From Niallia endozanthoxylica (lineage in GTDB: Bacteria > Bacillota > Bacilli > Bacillales > Cytobacillaceae), in the NCBI RefSeq assembly GCF_008710145.1, contig NZ_VYKL01000021.1:1-64000 (forward strand): a DNA stretch of 64,000 nt. The letters are read 5' to 3'. Position 1 is the stretch's first letter, and every line of letters begins with the position of its first letter. The notes beneath the pieces are model-generated. The model had not been told where the DNA came from, made no database searches, and was given only the letters and a program-made list of their open reading frames with translations. The translations under genes and the position numbers were made by a program. Shown here piece after piece: positions 53,821-62,679 of the stretch.

Positions 53821-55029
53821 ATGACAAACAAGATGAAATTGAACTTACCTACCGTCATATTAGGGATACTCGCGGTGATGGGCTTTTCAGCCATCGGTTA
53901 TCAGCTTGTCAATGGACTTGGCGTAACAGGGATGAATAATATCGTTTCTTGGGGAACCTATATTATGCTATTTATGTTCTTTGTTGGATTATCTGCCGGA
54001 GGATTGATTGTTTCTTCTTCCGCAACGGTATTTAATATCCCGTCGTTCAAAGTCGTGGCAAAACCAGCCACCATATTATCAACCGTTTGTGTCATTGTTG
54101 CTGCTGGCTTTATTATGGTTGACTTAGGAAATCCGTTTCGTATGTTAAATTTACTGCTGCACAGCAATTTCAAATCACCGTTGATGTGGGACGTGATGGT
54201 GATTTCCCTTTACTTAGTCATTAACGTGTTATATCTATATCTCATGACACGAGAAAAACCGAACCAAAAAGCAATGAAAATTATGTCATCCGTTGCCCTG
54301 CCAGTTGCCATTCTCGTTCACTCCGTAACGGCATGGATTTTCGGCTTACAAATTGCTCGTGGAGCTTGGCATACAGCCATCATGGCCCCGCTGTTTGTCG
54401 CTTCCGCATTAGACTCAGGACTCGCTCTGCTGCTTATTGTTTTGGTTCTATTAATGGCATTTAAAGTCTTTGTGGTAGAGAAAAAGCTCATTACGACATT
54501 AGCAGGACTTTTAGTGACATTTGTAGCGGTTGATGCCTATCTTCTTCTCTCTGAAATGATAACCATGATTTACCCGCAAGGAGAAGGCATGCATCATGCG
54601 GAGGTGCTCCTTAGCGGCGAATTGGCTCCGTATTTCTGGATGCAAGTGATTCTAGGTCTTGTGGTACCGTTAGCAATCCTATTATTTAAAAAAAATCGAG
54701 AAAAAATGGGATTGGTCGTCTTTTCATCCGCATTAATTGTCTTTGGCGTGTTGTGTAAGCGAATTTGGCTCCTTTTCTCTGCCTTTGTTCACCCGAACAT
54801 TGCTGAAGGTCAAGGAGTCACGCTTGGCTATAACCAACCAAATATTTGGTCCACAGTTGGTACGTATTCACCATCTGTAGTGGAGCTGATGATTTCTGTA
54901 GGATTAATTTCATTCGGGATTCTTTTATTCATTTTTCTTGCTAAAAAGATTCTTGTGCAAAAATCATCACAAAAAGGTCAATTTAGTAAAGAAGAGGGAA
55001 AAATCTATTCCATAGTTAAGAACGGCTAA
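53821..55029 (+). CDS. NrfD/PsrC-type membrane anchor
   Basis: A 402-residue membrane protein with about ten helices and the NrfD pattern: WGTYIMLFMFFVGLSAGGLI near the N-terminus, ILVHSVTAWIFGLQIARGAW in the middle (His for quinone access), and VHPNIAEGQGVTLGY later. It anchors the enzyme and exchanges electrons with menaquinone, so the complex is respiratory. Translation is coupled to the FeS subunit. Confidence 0.9.
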   Translation: MTNKMKLNLPTVILGILAVMGFSAIGYQLVNGLGVTGMNNIVSWGTYIMLFMFFVGLSAGGLIVSSSATVFNIPSFKVVAKPATILSTVCVIVAAGFIMVDLGNPFRMLNLLLHSNFKSPLMWDVMVISLYLVINVLYLYLMTREKPNQKAMKIMSSVALPVAILVHSVTAWIFGLQIARGAWHTAIMAPLFVASALDSGLALLLIVLVLLMAFKVFVVEKKLITTLAGLLVTFVAVDAYLLLSEMITMIYPQGEGMHHAEVLLSGELAPYFWMQVILGLVVPLAILLFKKNREKMGLVVFSSALIVFGVLCKRIWLLFSAFVHPNIAEGQGVTLGYNQPNIWSTVGTYSPSVVELMISVGLISFGILLFIFLAKKILVQKSSQKGQFSKEEGKIYSIVKNG

Positions 55030-55039
55030 TGATCGGAAT

Positions 55040-55106
55040 AGGTGCCAGGCACCATCCAGAAATGTGGAAGTTTGGTAGTGAACATGGGGGCCAGGCACGA
55101 TCTAGT
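55040..55106. repeat. GTGCCAGGCACC-family repeat (degenerate)
   Basis: AGGTGCCAGGCACCATCC followed by a second GGGGCCAGGCACGATC, between the NrfD and TorD genes. The arms have drifted, so no strong hairpin is present and readthrough into torD is likely. Confidence 0.6.
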
Positions 55107-55135
55107 AATGCTGAACGCATAAAGGAGAGGTTAGG

Positions 55136-55825
55136 ATGACACAAACTTGGTCTGAAGTATGGAGCTTCCGAGAACAATTATACAGCTTTTTCGCAAACCA
55201 TTTGCTAGAGCCTGTACAAGAGGAAAACAAAGAGGTTGTTACGGAGCCATTTTGGCGTCAATTTCCTTTAGAAGCGGCAAATGAACAAATTAAGTCAGGT
55301 CTTGAGCAGTTAGTCAACTGTACATCTACATTGGATGAACAAGATATCATACATTCCATTGAAAAAGTGAATGTAGAGTACACAGATCTTTTTATAGGAC
55401 CCGGTGTACCGAAAGCGCCGCCTTGGGAATCGTTTTACAATACAAGGAAGAAACTGTTCTTTGGAACGACTGCCTATGTGATGAAAGACTTACTAAATAA
55501 ACAAGGCTTAGAAAGTAAGCATAGCGGACGACAGCCTGAAGATCACTTAGGTCTCGAGCTGCTGTATTTAACCGTTCTAACAGAACAAGTGCATAATGAA
55601 GACATACAAAGTCAAGTAAACATCACGAAAAATCAGCTTGCCTTTATGGATGAACATTTACTCTCTTGGATTCCTCAATTGTATGAAGATGCAAAAAGTA
55701 GTAGCAGCTTAGGCTTTTACAGTGGATTCATTAAAATGATTTGGGGCACCCTTCTGTGGGACAAGGAACTATTAGAAGAGTTTCTTGCGGAATATGAAGG
55801 AAAAGAAGAACTCCTTGAAAAATAA
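55136..55825 (+). CDS. TorD/DmsD-family chaperone
   Basis: A 229-residue all-helical maturation chaperone: start RQ...EQLYSFFANHLLEP, the core NVEYTDLFIGPGVPKAPPWES (E-Y-x-x-L-F...P-P-x-E/S motif of TorD proteins), then QPEDHLGLELLYLTVL. It protects the twin-arginine subunit until cofactor is loaded. AAAGGAGAGGTTAGG site. Last gene of the molybdoenzyme operon; terminator follows. Confidence 0.9.
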   Translation: MTQTWSEVWSFREQLYSFFANHLLEPVQEENKEVVTEPFWRQFPLEAANEQIKSGLEQLVNCTSTLDEQDIIHSIEKVNVEYTDLFIGPGVPKAPPWESFYNTRKKLFFGTTAYVMKDLLNKQGLESKHSGRQPEDHLGLELLYLTVLTEQVHNEDIQSQVNITKNQLAFMDEHLLSWIPQLYEDAKSSSSLGFYSGFIKMIWGTLLWDKELLEEFLAEYEGKEELLEK

Positions 55826-55849
55826 AAAAATGGCTAACGCGACTGAGCC

Positions 55850-55884
55850 AAGACCCAAGTGTTGATTATTCACTTGGGTCTTTT
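55850..55884 (+). terminator. terminator of the molybdoenzyme operon
   Basis: AAGACCCAAGTG / CACTTGGGTCTT, perfect 12-base stem, 9-base loop, T run. Confidence 0.85.
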
Positions 55885-55920
55885 CTCGTCTTAAAACACG
55901 GGAGCGCGGGGAAGGTTCTG

Positions 55921-55972
55921 TATTGCATCCGAAAAGTTAGCGTTGAAATCTAACTTTTCGGGGTCACATCAT
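55921..55972. repeat. CTAACTTTTCGG repeat, copy 1
   Basis: TATTGCAT-CCGAAAAGTTAG, 9-base loop, CTAACTTTTCGG-GGTCACATCAT. Perfect 12-base stem. A second copy in the same orientation lies at 57551-57603, so the two copies bracket the L,D-transpeptidase and membrane-protein genes. Confidence 0.75.
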
Positions 55973-56127
55973 AGTTGAACAAGCCCTCTCTCTTTTTATT
56001 GCGCATTTTTATCGAAATGTTCATTAAGCAGTTTTGCTTTCTTTCTCATTAACTGTTCCATTAATTTCTCTTAATTAACAACTGTCTGGGTTACTTCATA
56101 CGATATTTAATAAAGGAGTTGTTCTTG

Positions 56128-56463
56128 ATGGTGAAATGGATTAACGTATCCACATCAAAACATCAATTAAAGCTTTTTGATGGAAACAAACTTATAAAAA
56201 CTTACCCAATTGCGGTTGGGAAAATGTTGTCGCCAACACCTTCTGGGACATACACGATCGTCAATAAACAAATTCATCCACCTGCACGATTTGGCGTGCT
56301 TTGGATGGGATTGTCAAAACCTCACTACGGTATACACGGAACAAATAACCCAGCTTCAATCGGTAAGAATGTCTCACATGGATGTATTAGAATGTTTAAT
56401 CATGATGTTCTAGAATTATCGTCTAGAGTTCCAATTGGTACTAAGGTTGTTATTCATAAATGA
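56128..56463 (+). CDS. L,D-transpeptidase (YkuD domain)
   Basis: A 111-residue minimal YkuD domain: [18 protein letters not shown] start, [25 protein letters not shown] and the active site SHGCIRM (Cys about 87), all present. No signal peptide or LysM. Family members cross-link peptidoglycan through L,D bonds; without export signal this one may act in the spore or use another route. ATG at 56128 after AAAGGAG. Confidence 0.85.
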   Translation: MVKWINVSTSKHQLKLFDGNKLIKTYPIAVGKMLSPTPSGTYTIVNKQIHPPARFGVLWMGLSKPHYGIHGTNNPASIGKNVSHGCIRMFNHDVLELSSRVPIGTKVVIHK

Positions 56464-56640
56464 CTCTATTAATCTCGTACCATTTACTGCATAGTTTATG
56501 TTTAATAGGCAATAGTAACCCGGAGCTACTTGTTCAACTAAACTTCCCTGTTAGCATAAAGAAAGCTGCCATAATGACAGCATTAACTGAACTCTTGCAA
56601 CCGTTTTGAAAAGGAACATCTTTCTAAAGGGCAAGTGATT

Positions 56641-57480
56641 TTATTCGTACCTTTTAATCCACTTTTTAATCAGGAATGCCATTATATAAGGGACAATTCT
56701 TGCTTGAAAAAGATAGGCCCAATAGCTTCCTTTTACTTTTAAGATTTTTATTTTATGAAAAAAAGAATCACTGATTAAAGTGATTATAATGGGTAGAATA
56801 TTTTTCCACCTTTTCTTCTGTTCCAAAAAATAAGTGGTTATAACGGTCTCAATAACGGTGTATATCTTTACAAATGCATAGTGATAAAACCAAGGTTGTG
56901 TAGTAAAGGATACAGGTTGATATTTGAACTTTTTAAACACAGAAAGTACAAATAACACATTCATATAAGTTACGTGAATCACATTGTTTAAAGTCAGTTT
57001 TAAAATGAACTTGTTCCCGTTCTTAATACCTTTATACAAAACATCACTTATAAAAAAGAAAGTGAAAATTAGAATGGATGTATAGGTTGTACGCCACCAA
57101 TTATTTTTGTAGATATGTAACTTTAAAAAACATCTTTCAATGAATGCAAAATAAATAGTAAACAATAACTTGATGCTCCATCCGAACTTAAAGGTTGAAA
57201 TAAAAATGGCAGCGGAAGGAACAAATAAACCTTGAGACAAAACCGAGCCAAATGCATTATCCTGATCTTTGTTTTTTAGAATGTTTGTTTTATATTTATA
57301 TCCTTTCAAAATATATATTGGATATTCAAAATGATAAGTTAATCCCATTAGTGATAAAAATGTGAGGAAAATCTCTCTTTTGTTATTCTTTTTATAAAAA
57401 ACATACAACAACAAAACGCTATGTAAAAAAATAAGTCCTAAATAATAAAATTTGTTACTGTTATTCCTCCTTTTAAACAC
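56641..57480 (-). CDS. membrane protein of unknown family
   Basis: A 279-residue, Lys- and aromatic-rich protein with about seven hydrophobic helices: FYYLGLIFLHSVLLLYVFY, LTFLSLMGLTYHFEYPIYIL, FTIYFAFIERC and others. Many Lys/Tyr/Trp residues, no enzyme motif. Some resemblance to the CBO0543 type (N-terminal layout) but not convincing. AGGAGGGGAACTGTG region before the start. Confidence 0.5.
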   Translation of the reverse strand: MFKRRNNSNKFYYLGLIFLHSVLLLYVFYKKNNKREIFLTFLSLMGLTYHFEYPIYILKGYKYKTNILKNKDQDNAFGSVLSQGLFVPSAAIFISTFKFGWSIKLLFTIYFAFIERCFLKLHIYKNNWWRTTYTSILIFTFFFISDVLYKGIKNGNKFILKLTLNNVIHVTYMNVLFVLSVFKKFKYQPVSFTTQPWFYHYAFVKIYTVIETVITTYFLEQKKRWKNILPIIITLISDSFFHKIKILKVKGSYWAYLFQARIVPYIMAFLIKKWIKRYE

Positions 57481-57550
57481 AGTTCCCCTCCTTTGTTCAA
57501 TTCAAATTTATATAAAAAGTATGTCCAATGTATGAGGGCAATATGAATGG

Positions 57551-57603
57551 TATTGCACCCCGAAAAGGTAGAGCTAACATCTAACTTTTCGGGGTCACAT
57601 CAT
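57551..57603. repeat. CTAACTTTTCGG repeat, copy 2
   Basis: TATTGCACC-CCGAAAAGGTAG...CTAACTTTTCGG-GGTCACATCAT, one mismatch in the stem compared with copy 1. Confidence 0.75.
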
Positions 57604-57635
57604 TTCTGGAGGGTGCTTTTTCATTTTTTGTATTA

Positions 57636-57893
57636 TTTTTTCATTCCAATCATACGGATTCTTTTATAATCGGCTACCTAACTTTTAGATTCTTGATTAT
57701 ATAAAGTGGGATTTAATCTTTGTCCCACAAGAGTGATGATTTGATTTTTGGAGGTTTCTGGTATTCCTTCAAATAGACTGCTCCCAAACATTTCAATCCA
57801 ATTTCTTAATCCATTTTCACTCTCTAAGCATGTCGGTCTTTCAAATAGTTGGGCGAATATAACGTCAAAACCGATTTCTTCTATTATTATGGG
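57636..57893 (-). pseudogene. decayed class I methyltransferase, C-terminal part
   Basis: On the minus strand the frame reads EEIGFDVIFAQLFERPTCLE, then GLRNWIEMFGSSLFEGIPE, IITLVGQRLNPTLYN, and after an in-frame TAG at 57678-57680 continues VADYKRIRMIGM. This is the tail of Bacillus SAM methyltransferases, where that stop replaces a Trp. No SAM-binding N-terminal part is preserved upstream. The plus-strand frames over it (57748-58088) are shadows. 57894-58203 otherwise shows nothing. Confidence 0.5.
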
Positions 57894-58203
57894 GCGTCAG
57901 AGGGACTTTTCTTTTTCAAGCAACAATTGCTTGTGGAGCAAGGGCGAGTTATGACTTTCCACCTTCATACACATATAAAAACGCTAGAAACCCAGCTGAT
58001 TTTGTTTAGATGGGATAAGGTTTTGTTGTCTCAAAGTATAAGTCGTATCTTTTCTTGTTGGAGATTTTCGAATTATCTTTTTAAATAAAAGCCACGTTAT
58101 ACTAGTATAGTATTATATATTGACGTATAATTATCGTTTTGGAAGAATAAAAAGATTTCCCCTAAACAAAAGAGATAAGTCAACAAGAAGGATTGTGATT
58201 TGT

Positions 58204-59925
58204 TTGAACACACATGTTAGGAAAAAAAAGTATATTTTAATCCTTTTAGTTATAGTGATTACGATTGCCGTAACCATCCCTGCTTTCTCCCTATATGGCC
58301 ACTTAAAAGATGTGGTTAATAATGAAATTGGAAAAAATGCGGCTAATACTTCGCTGACCATTGCAGAATTTATTGAGCAGAATCTGGATTCATACAAAAA
58401 ATTGTACGATGCCAAAGAATACAAAGAAGGATCCTATGATCAGGTTTACTATAATAAAATGCAAAAACTTTTTGAAAGATTAAAAAAGCAAACAGGAGCA
58501 ACGTATATATACACAGAAAAAAGAGTATCGGATGATGAAATTGTTTATATCATAGACGCAGATGGTATCGTATTAGGTGTAAAAGAAGGAATGTCTGATC
58601 TAAAAATAAAAACATACAATAATGAAGTTCCTGTATACACAAAAGAAGTCATCGGAGATAAAAGATGGGGCCCTATTATTTCTGGTTTTACCCCGATAAA
58701 AGACGATGAAACAGGTAAAGTCTATGGATTTATAGGTGTTGATTTTTCCTTACAATATGTAGAACATATTCTCTTCAAAGTAAAACAGGTGATCATAGTA
58801 GTAAGCTTCCTGATTATTTTACTTTCTTCTATTATTGCTTACATCATTTTGCAAAAAGTCATTGAGAAAGAGTATGTCGAAAGCCAACAGAAATACAAAT
58901 CTCTAGCTGATAACACTCCTGACTATATCTATATTTTAGATGAGAAAGGTCATTTTATGGAATCTAATTCCCAATTTGAGACCATCACTGGGTATAGTCA
59001 GTCTGATTTTATTGATGTAGAACCTTCTACTCTTTTACTTGAGGAAAGTTGCAGCATCATAGAAGAAGGAATTGAACAAACTCGTAAAGGTTTAACTACC
59101 AGGAAAGAGATTCAAATAAAAACGAAGGATGGAACCATTCTCGATATTCACGCAACCCTATTTCCTATGATCATCAACGGAAAGGTGATGGGAACATTTA
59201 TATATGGTAGAGATGTTACCAAAATAAAAGAAACGGAAAAAATGTTGCACAATGCAGAAAAATTATCGGTTATCGGCCAGTTGGCTGCCAGCGTTGCACA
59301 TGAAATTCGAAATCCATTAACGTCTATACGAGGATTTATCCAATTATTACAATCCGACGACAAAACCCATTCATTCTATTATCAAGTGATGTTAGAGGAA
59401 ATGGATCGAATCAATCAAATTGTTGGTGAACTTCTTGTACTAGCCAAACCACAAAATTTACGTATGGTCAAAGGGAATATTGAAGAAGTCATGCAGTCTG
59501 TTACGACTTTATTAACACCTCAATCGAACATGAATGGGATAGATATGTTCATCAAAACGTTGGACCCTATTCCAGAAATTGATTTTGACCGCAATAGTTT
59601 AAAACAGGTATTCATCAATATGATAAAAAATTCGATTGAAGCTGAAGCGAAAAAGATTGAAATTATCCTAAGTAAAACGAAAGATGATTTCGTTAAAGTC
59701 ATAATAAAAGATGACGGATGTGGCATCGATGACGAAAGAATCAAACATCTTGGAGAACCTTTTTATTCGATGAAAGAAAAAGGAACAGGACTGGGTTTAA
59801 CGGTCAGTAATAAAATTTTAGCGGAACACCACGCAACGATTCGCTATTCCAGTCAGGTAGGTCAGGGAACAGAGGTAGAAATTTGTTTGCCGATTCATGC
59901 GAACCAAAAAAATCACATCAAGTAA
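58204..59925 (+). CDS. PAS sensor histidine kinase
   Basis: About 573 residues. Two membrane helices (about 10-32 and 200-222) enclose a Cache-type extracellular sensor (about 33-200, TGATYIYTEKRVSDDEIVYI). A PAS domain follows (about 235-350), then HisKA with SVAHEIRNPLTSIRGFIQLL (phospho-His) and HATPase with FINMIKNSIEA (N box), DDGCGIDDE (G1) and GTGLGLTVSNKI (G2). The architecture resembles Kin-type sporulation and nutrient kinases, which act without an adjacent regulator; none is encoded here. TTG at 58204 behind AAGAAGGA. Confidence 0.85.
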   Translation: MNTHVRKKKYILILLVIVITIAVTIPAFSLYGHLKDVVNNEIGKNAANTSLTIAEFIEQNLDSYKKLYDAKEYKEGSYDQVYYNKMQKLFERLKKQTGATYIYTEKRVSDDEIVYIIDADGIVLGVKEGMSDLKIKTYNNEVPVYTKEVIGDKRWGPIISGFTPIKDDETGKVYGFIGVDFSLQYVEHILFKVKQVIIVVSFLIILLSSIIAYIILQKVIEKEYVESQQKYKSLADNTPDYIYILDEKGHFMESNSQFETITGYSQSDFIDVEPSTLLLEESCSIIEEGIEQTRKGLTTRKEIQIKTKDGTILDIHATLFPMIINGKVMGTFIYGRDVTKIKETEKMLHNAEKLSVIGQLAASVAHEIRNPLTSIRGFIQLLQSDDKTHSFYYQVMLEEMDRINQIVGELLVLAKPQNLRMVKGNIEEVMQSVTTLLTPQSNMNGIDMFIKTLDPIPEIDFDRNSLKQVFINMIKNSIEAEAKKIEIILSKTKDDFVKVIIKDDGCGIDDERIKHLGEPFYSMKEKGTGLGLTVSNKILAEHHATIRYSSQVGQGTEVEICLPIHANQKNHIK

Positions 59926-59929
59926 GTTA

Positions 59930-59971
59930 AGGTGACAGCACATCCAATTTTGGATGGTGCCTGTCACCTTA
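59930..59971 (+). repeat. GTGACAGGCACC-family hairpin, terminator of the kinase gene
   Basis: GGTGACAG(-)CACATCC, AATTTT loop, GGATGGTGCCTGTCACC, then T-rich. One base is missing in the left arm. Confidence 0.75.
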
Positions 59972-60128
59972 TTTTTGTATATTTTGTAATAATGCAGGAT
60001 AAGGGATGGTGAAATTAACGCCCTTTTAAGAAAAATATAAATATTTTACATATTTATCCCTTTACATAGGATAGGGGGGTATGGTATAAAATAAATGTGA
60101 TTTAAAAAATTAGAAATGAGGCGTTAAT

Positions 60129-61448
60129 ATGGATATGGCATTAGCGGGTAAGAGAAATCCTGATATCTCGAAAAATGTTGCTTTAACCTTATTTTTAACT
60201 GGAATATTTATGGGTGCTTTAGATCACGGTATAGTAGGACCGGCATTTAGTTCCATCAATCGATTTTTTGGTATTGCAACATCGTGGGGAGTATGGAGTT
60301 TCACAATATATACATTGTTCTTTTCAGTCAGCATTCCTTTGATGGGGAAAATGTCTGATCGTTTTGGTAGAAAGAAGATTTTTATGATTGGAATTGCTTT
60401 ATTTTGTCTAGGATCTTTAATTTCAGCTTTTTCTCCTAACTTTATTAGTTTTCTTTTGGGAAGAATAGTTCAAGCGATAGGTACGGGTGGTATATTCCCC
60501 ATTGTTGCTGCTTTCATTGCAGTAAGTTTTCCTGAAGCAACACGAGCCAAAATGTTAGGAATGATTGGTGTAGTTTTTGGATTGGGTACAATCTTAGGTC
60601 CAATTGTTGGAGGATTAATTATTGGAAATATTGAATGGCAATGGATTTTCTTAATTAATGTACCGATTTCTATTTTAGTATTACTTTTTATGGCTCCTCT
60701 AAAAATTAATCAGCAGATTGTAAATAAACCAATTGATTATTACGGAATGCTCATGCTGGTAGTCATAATTTTTACAGTCATGTTAGGAATTACATTAAAG
60801 AATGTTTGGTTAATATTAATCGGGGTTGGATTGGTGCCATTTTTTATAAAGCATGAAAAACGGACGATGGATCCCGTATTAAATATCGATTATTTCAAAA
60901 ATAAAAATACATTCATTATTTTAATCCTTTCATTGCTATCGGGTTTTATTATGGCAAGTACGATCAATTTATTGCCATTCATGATTGAAACACAATTTTC
61001 TCTTAATAAGAGTTATTCAGCATTAAGTGTTACACCGCTAGCTCTTGCATCAATGGCTGCATCGATGGCAGGAGGCTACTTAGTGCAAAATATTGGTGCA
61101 AAAAAATCCATTGCTATAGGTTTCTTTCTCACCTTAGTAAGTGCAATAATGATTTCCGTTTTCCAACATTTAGTAATCATCATCCTTGCTATTACTTTAA
61201 TCGGTTTTGGAATTGGTATCATAATTGGGGCACCATTAAATGTGATCATGATTCAAAATGTAAAACCGAATGAAACAGGTTCTGCTATTGGTTATTTAAG
61301 TTTAGCACGTTCAATGGGTTCGACTATGGGACCTGCAATTGCTGGTATGCTCATCGCTTTAACTTCAAATGGATATACACATGTATATATCTTAATTGCT
61401 ATTCTCTCTCTAATAAGTGTGTTAGTAATTCTTCTAACTAAAAAATAA
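60129..61448 (+). CDS. MFS drug-efflux-type transporter
   Basis: A 439-residue membrane protein of the DHA2/EmrB side of the major facilitator superfamily. Motif A GKMSDRFGRKK between helices 2 and 3, motif C GVVFGLGTILGPIVGG in helix 5 (antiporter signature), and LDHGIVGPAF (motif D1-like) in helix 1. Shorter than 14-helix DHA2 pumps, so probably 12 to 13 helices. Proton-driven export of a hydrophobic compound; substrate unknown. GAAATGAGGCG site is weak. Confidence 0.85.
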   Translation: MDMALAGKRNPDISKNVALTLFLTGIFMGALDHGIVGPAFSSINRFFGIATSWGVWSFTIYTLFFSVSIPLMGKMSDRFGRKKIFMIGIALFCLGSLISAFSPNFISFLLGRIVQAIGTGGIFPIVAAFIAVSFPEATRAKMLGMIGVVFGLGTILGPIVGGLIIGNIEWQWIFLINVPISILVLLFMAPLKINQQIVNKPIDYYGMLMLVVIIFTVMLGITLKNVWLILIGVGLVPFFIKHEKRTMDPVLNIDYFKNKNTFIILILSLLSGFIMASTINLLPFMIETQFSLNKSYSALSVTPLALASMAASMAGGYLVQNIGAKKSIAIGFFLTLVSAIMISVFQHLVIIILAITLIGFGIGIIIGAPLNVIMIQNVKPNETGSAIGYLSLARSMGSTMGPAIAGMLIALTSNGYTHVYILIAILSLISVLVILLTKK

Positions 61449-61722
61449 AAACCTCTACTAATCCATTCAGTTACACTAATGAACAGGCTAATAAGAATTG
61501 CGTTTTTAATTATTGGAAATCGCAGTGGACGATTATCTAAATCGGTACCTTCATTTACACTTTGATCAGGTAAATTTGACGTAGGCAGTGAACTAGGAGA
61601 GGAACGTGCAATGCGTTCATTGAAATCAAATGTGAAAACTTAGATTAAGAGGTACTTCTGGTTTTTATTCTTAAACGAAATTCAAACATGAATAAAATAT
61701 ATCATCAAAGGAGCCTGAAAGA

Positions 61723-62268
61723 ATGAGAAGAATATTAGTCATTGTTGCACATCCGGATATAGAAAATTCTCGAATAAACAAAAAATGGGTTGAAGAGTTG
61801 GGTAAGGAAGCAAATATTACGATACACGAGCTATATAAAGTTTATCCAAGCGAAGAGATAGATGTAAAACGCGAACAAAAATTAGTTGAAATGCATGACA
61901 CCATTATCTTTCAGTTCCCTTTCTATTGGTATAGCAGTCCTCCGCTTTTAAAGAAGTGGCAGGATGAAGTTTTAACATATGGATGGGCTTATGGAAGTAA
62001 TGGAACAAAACTAAATGGAAAATCATTTATGTTAGCCATTTCAACTGGAAGTGCAATGACTGCCTATAAAGCTGGCGGAAAGAATCATTTTTCCTTAGAT
62101 GAGTTAACAAAGCCATTTCAAGCTATGAGTAACTTAGTTGGAATGAAATTTTTGCCTTCCTTTGTTTTTTATGGTCTGAATAACAGCACACATGAAGATA
62201 TTGAAAAGAGTTTTCCATTATACATGGACCATATTAATCATGTACTATCTAAAGGCGTTTTCAATTGA
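61723..62268 (+). CDS. flavodoxin-fold NAD(P)H quinone oxidoreductase
   Basis: A 181-residue protein of the MdaB/KefF/YwrO family: ILVIVAHPDIENSRINKKWV start (FMN phosphate loop), IIFQFPFYWYSSPPLLKKWQ and the VLTYGWAYG segment. Reduces quinones or azo compounds with two electrons. AAAGGAGCCTGAAAG site. Terminator at 62335. Confidence 0.85.
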   Translation: MRRILVIVAHPDIENSRINKKWVEELGKEANITIHELYKVYPSEEIDVKREQKLVEMHDTIIFQFPFYWYSSPPLLKKWQDEVLTYGWAYGSNGTKLNGKSFMLAISTGSAMTAYKAGGKNHFSLDELTKPFQAMSNLVGMKFLPSFVFYGLNNSTHEDIEKSFPLYMDHINHVLSKGVFN

Positions 62269-62334
62269 TGAAAGGCAGAAATGACAGAGTTATCGAAAGT
62301 ACGATTCGGGTAATGGAGGGCGTTTGTTTTATAA

Positions 62335-62384
62335 AAAAGCCGAGAGCAATCATGATTTTAATCAAGAGTGCTCTCGGCTTTTCT
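62335..62384 (+). terminator. terminator after the quinone reductase
   Basis: AAAAGCCGAGAGCA / TGCTCTCGGCTTTT, perfect 14-base stem with 20-base loop. The remaining 295 bases to 62680 contain no gene; a GC hairpin (GCCCG/CGGGC) lies near 62550-62570. Confidence 0.85.
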
Positions 62385-62679
62385 TTTTCGCCAAGGACAT
62401 GGCAACAATAAGTTGATAGGAATCACCCATTGATGCAGATAAAATTAGAAGGAAGGTTTTTGGCACACTTGTCTATTTCTTTCCCTCATTTTTTTGTAAT
62501 GATAATGTCAATCATTTATTTATAGAGGGAAAACCTGTCCCTTTAGACGCCCGTGTATTTTCTGCCGGGCGCATAAGCCAAATATTTGATAAATGACATA
62601 TTTTATGTTAAAAAGTTGTAAGGTTCTGAATTTTATAATTAAATTACATAGCTGTTATCAATAGACAAGGAGGACCATC

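Noticed and set aside
57748..58088. Two plus-strand open frames
   Set aside because: They are shadows of the minus-strand methyltransferase relic.
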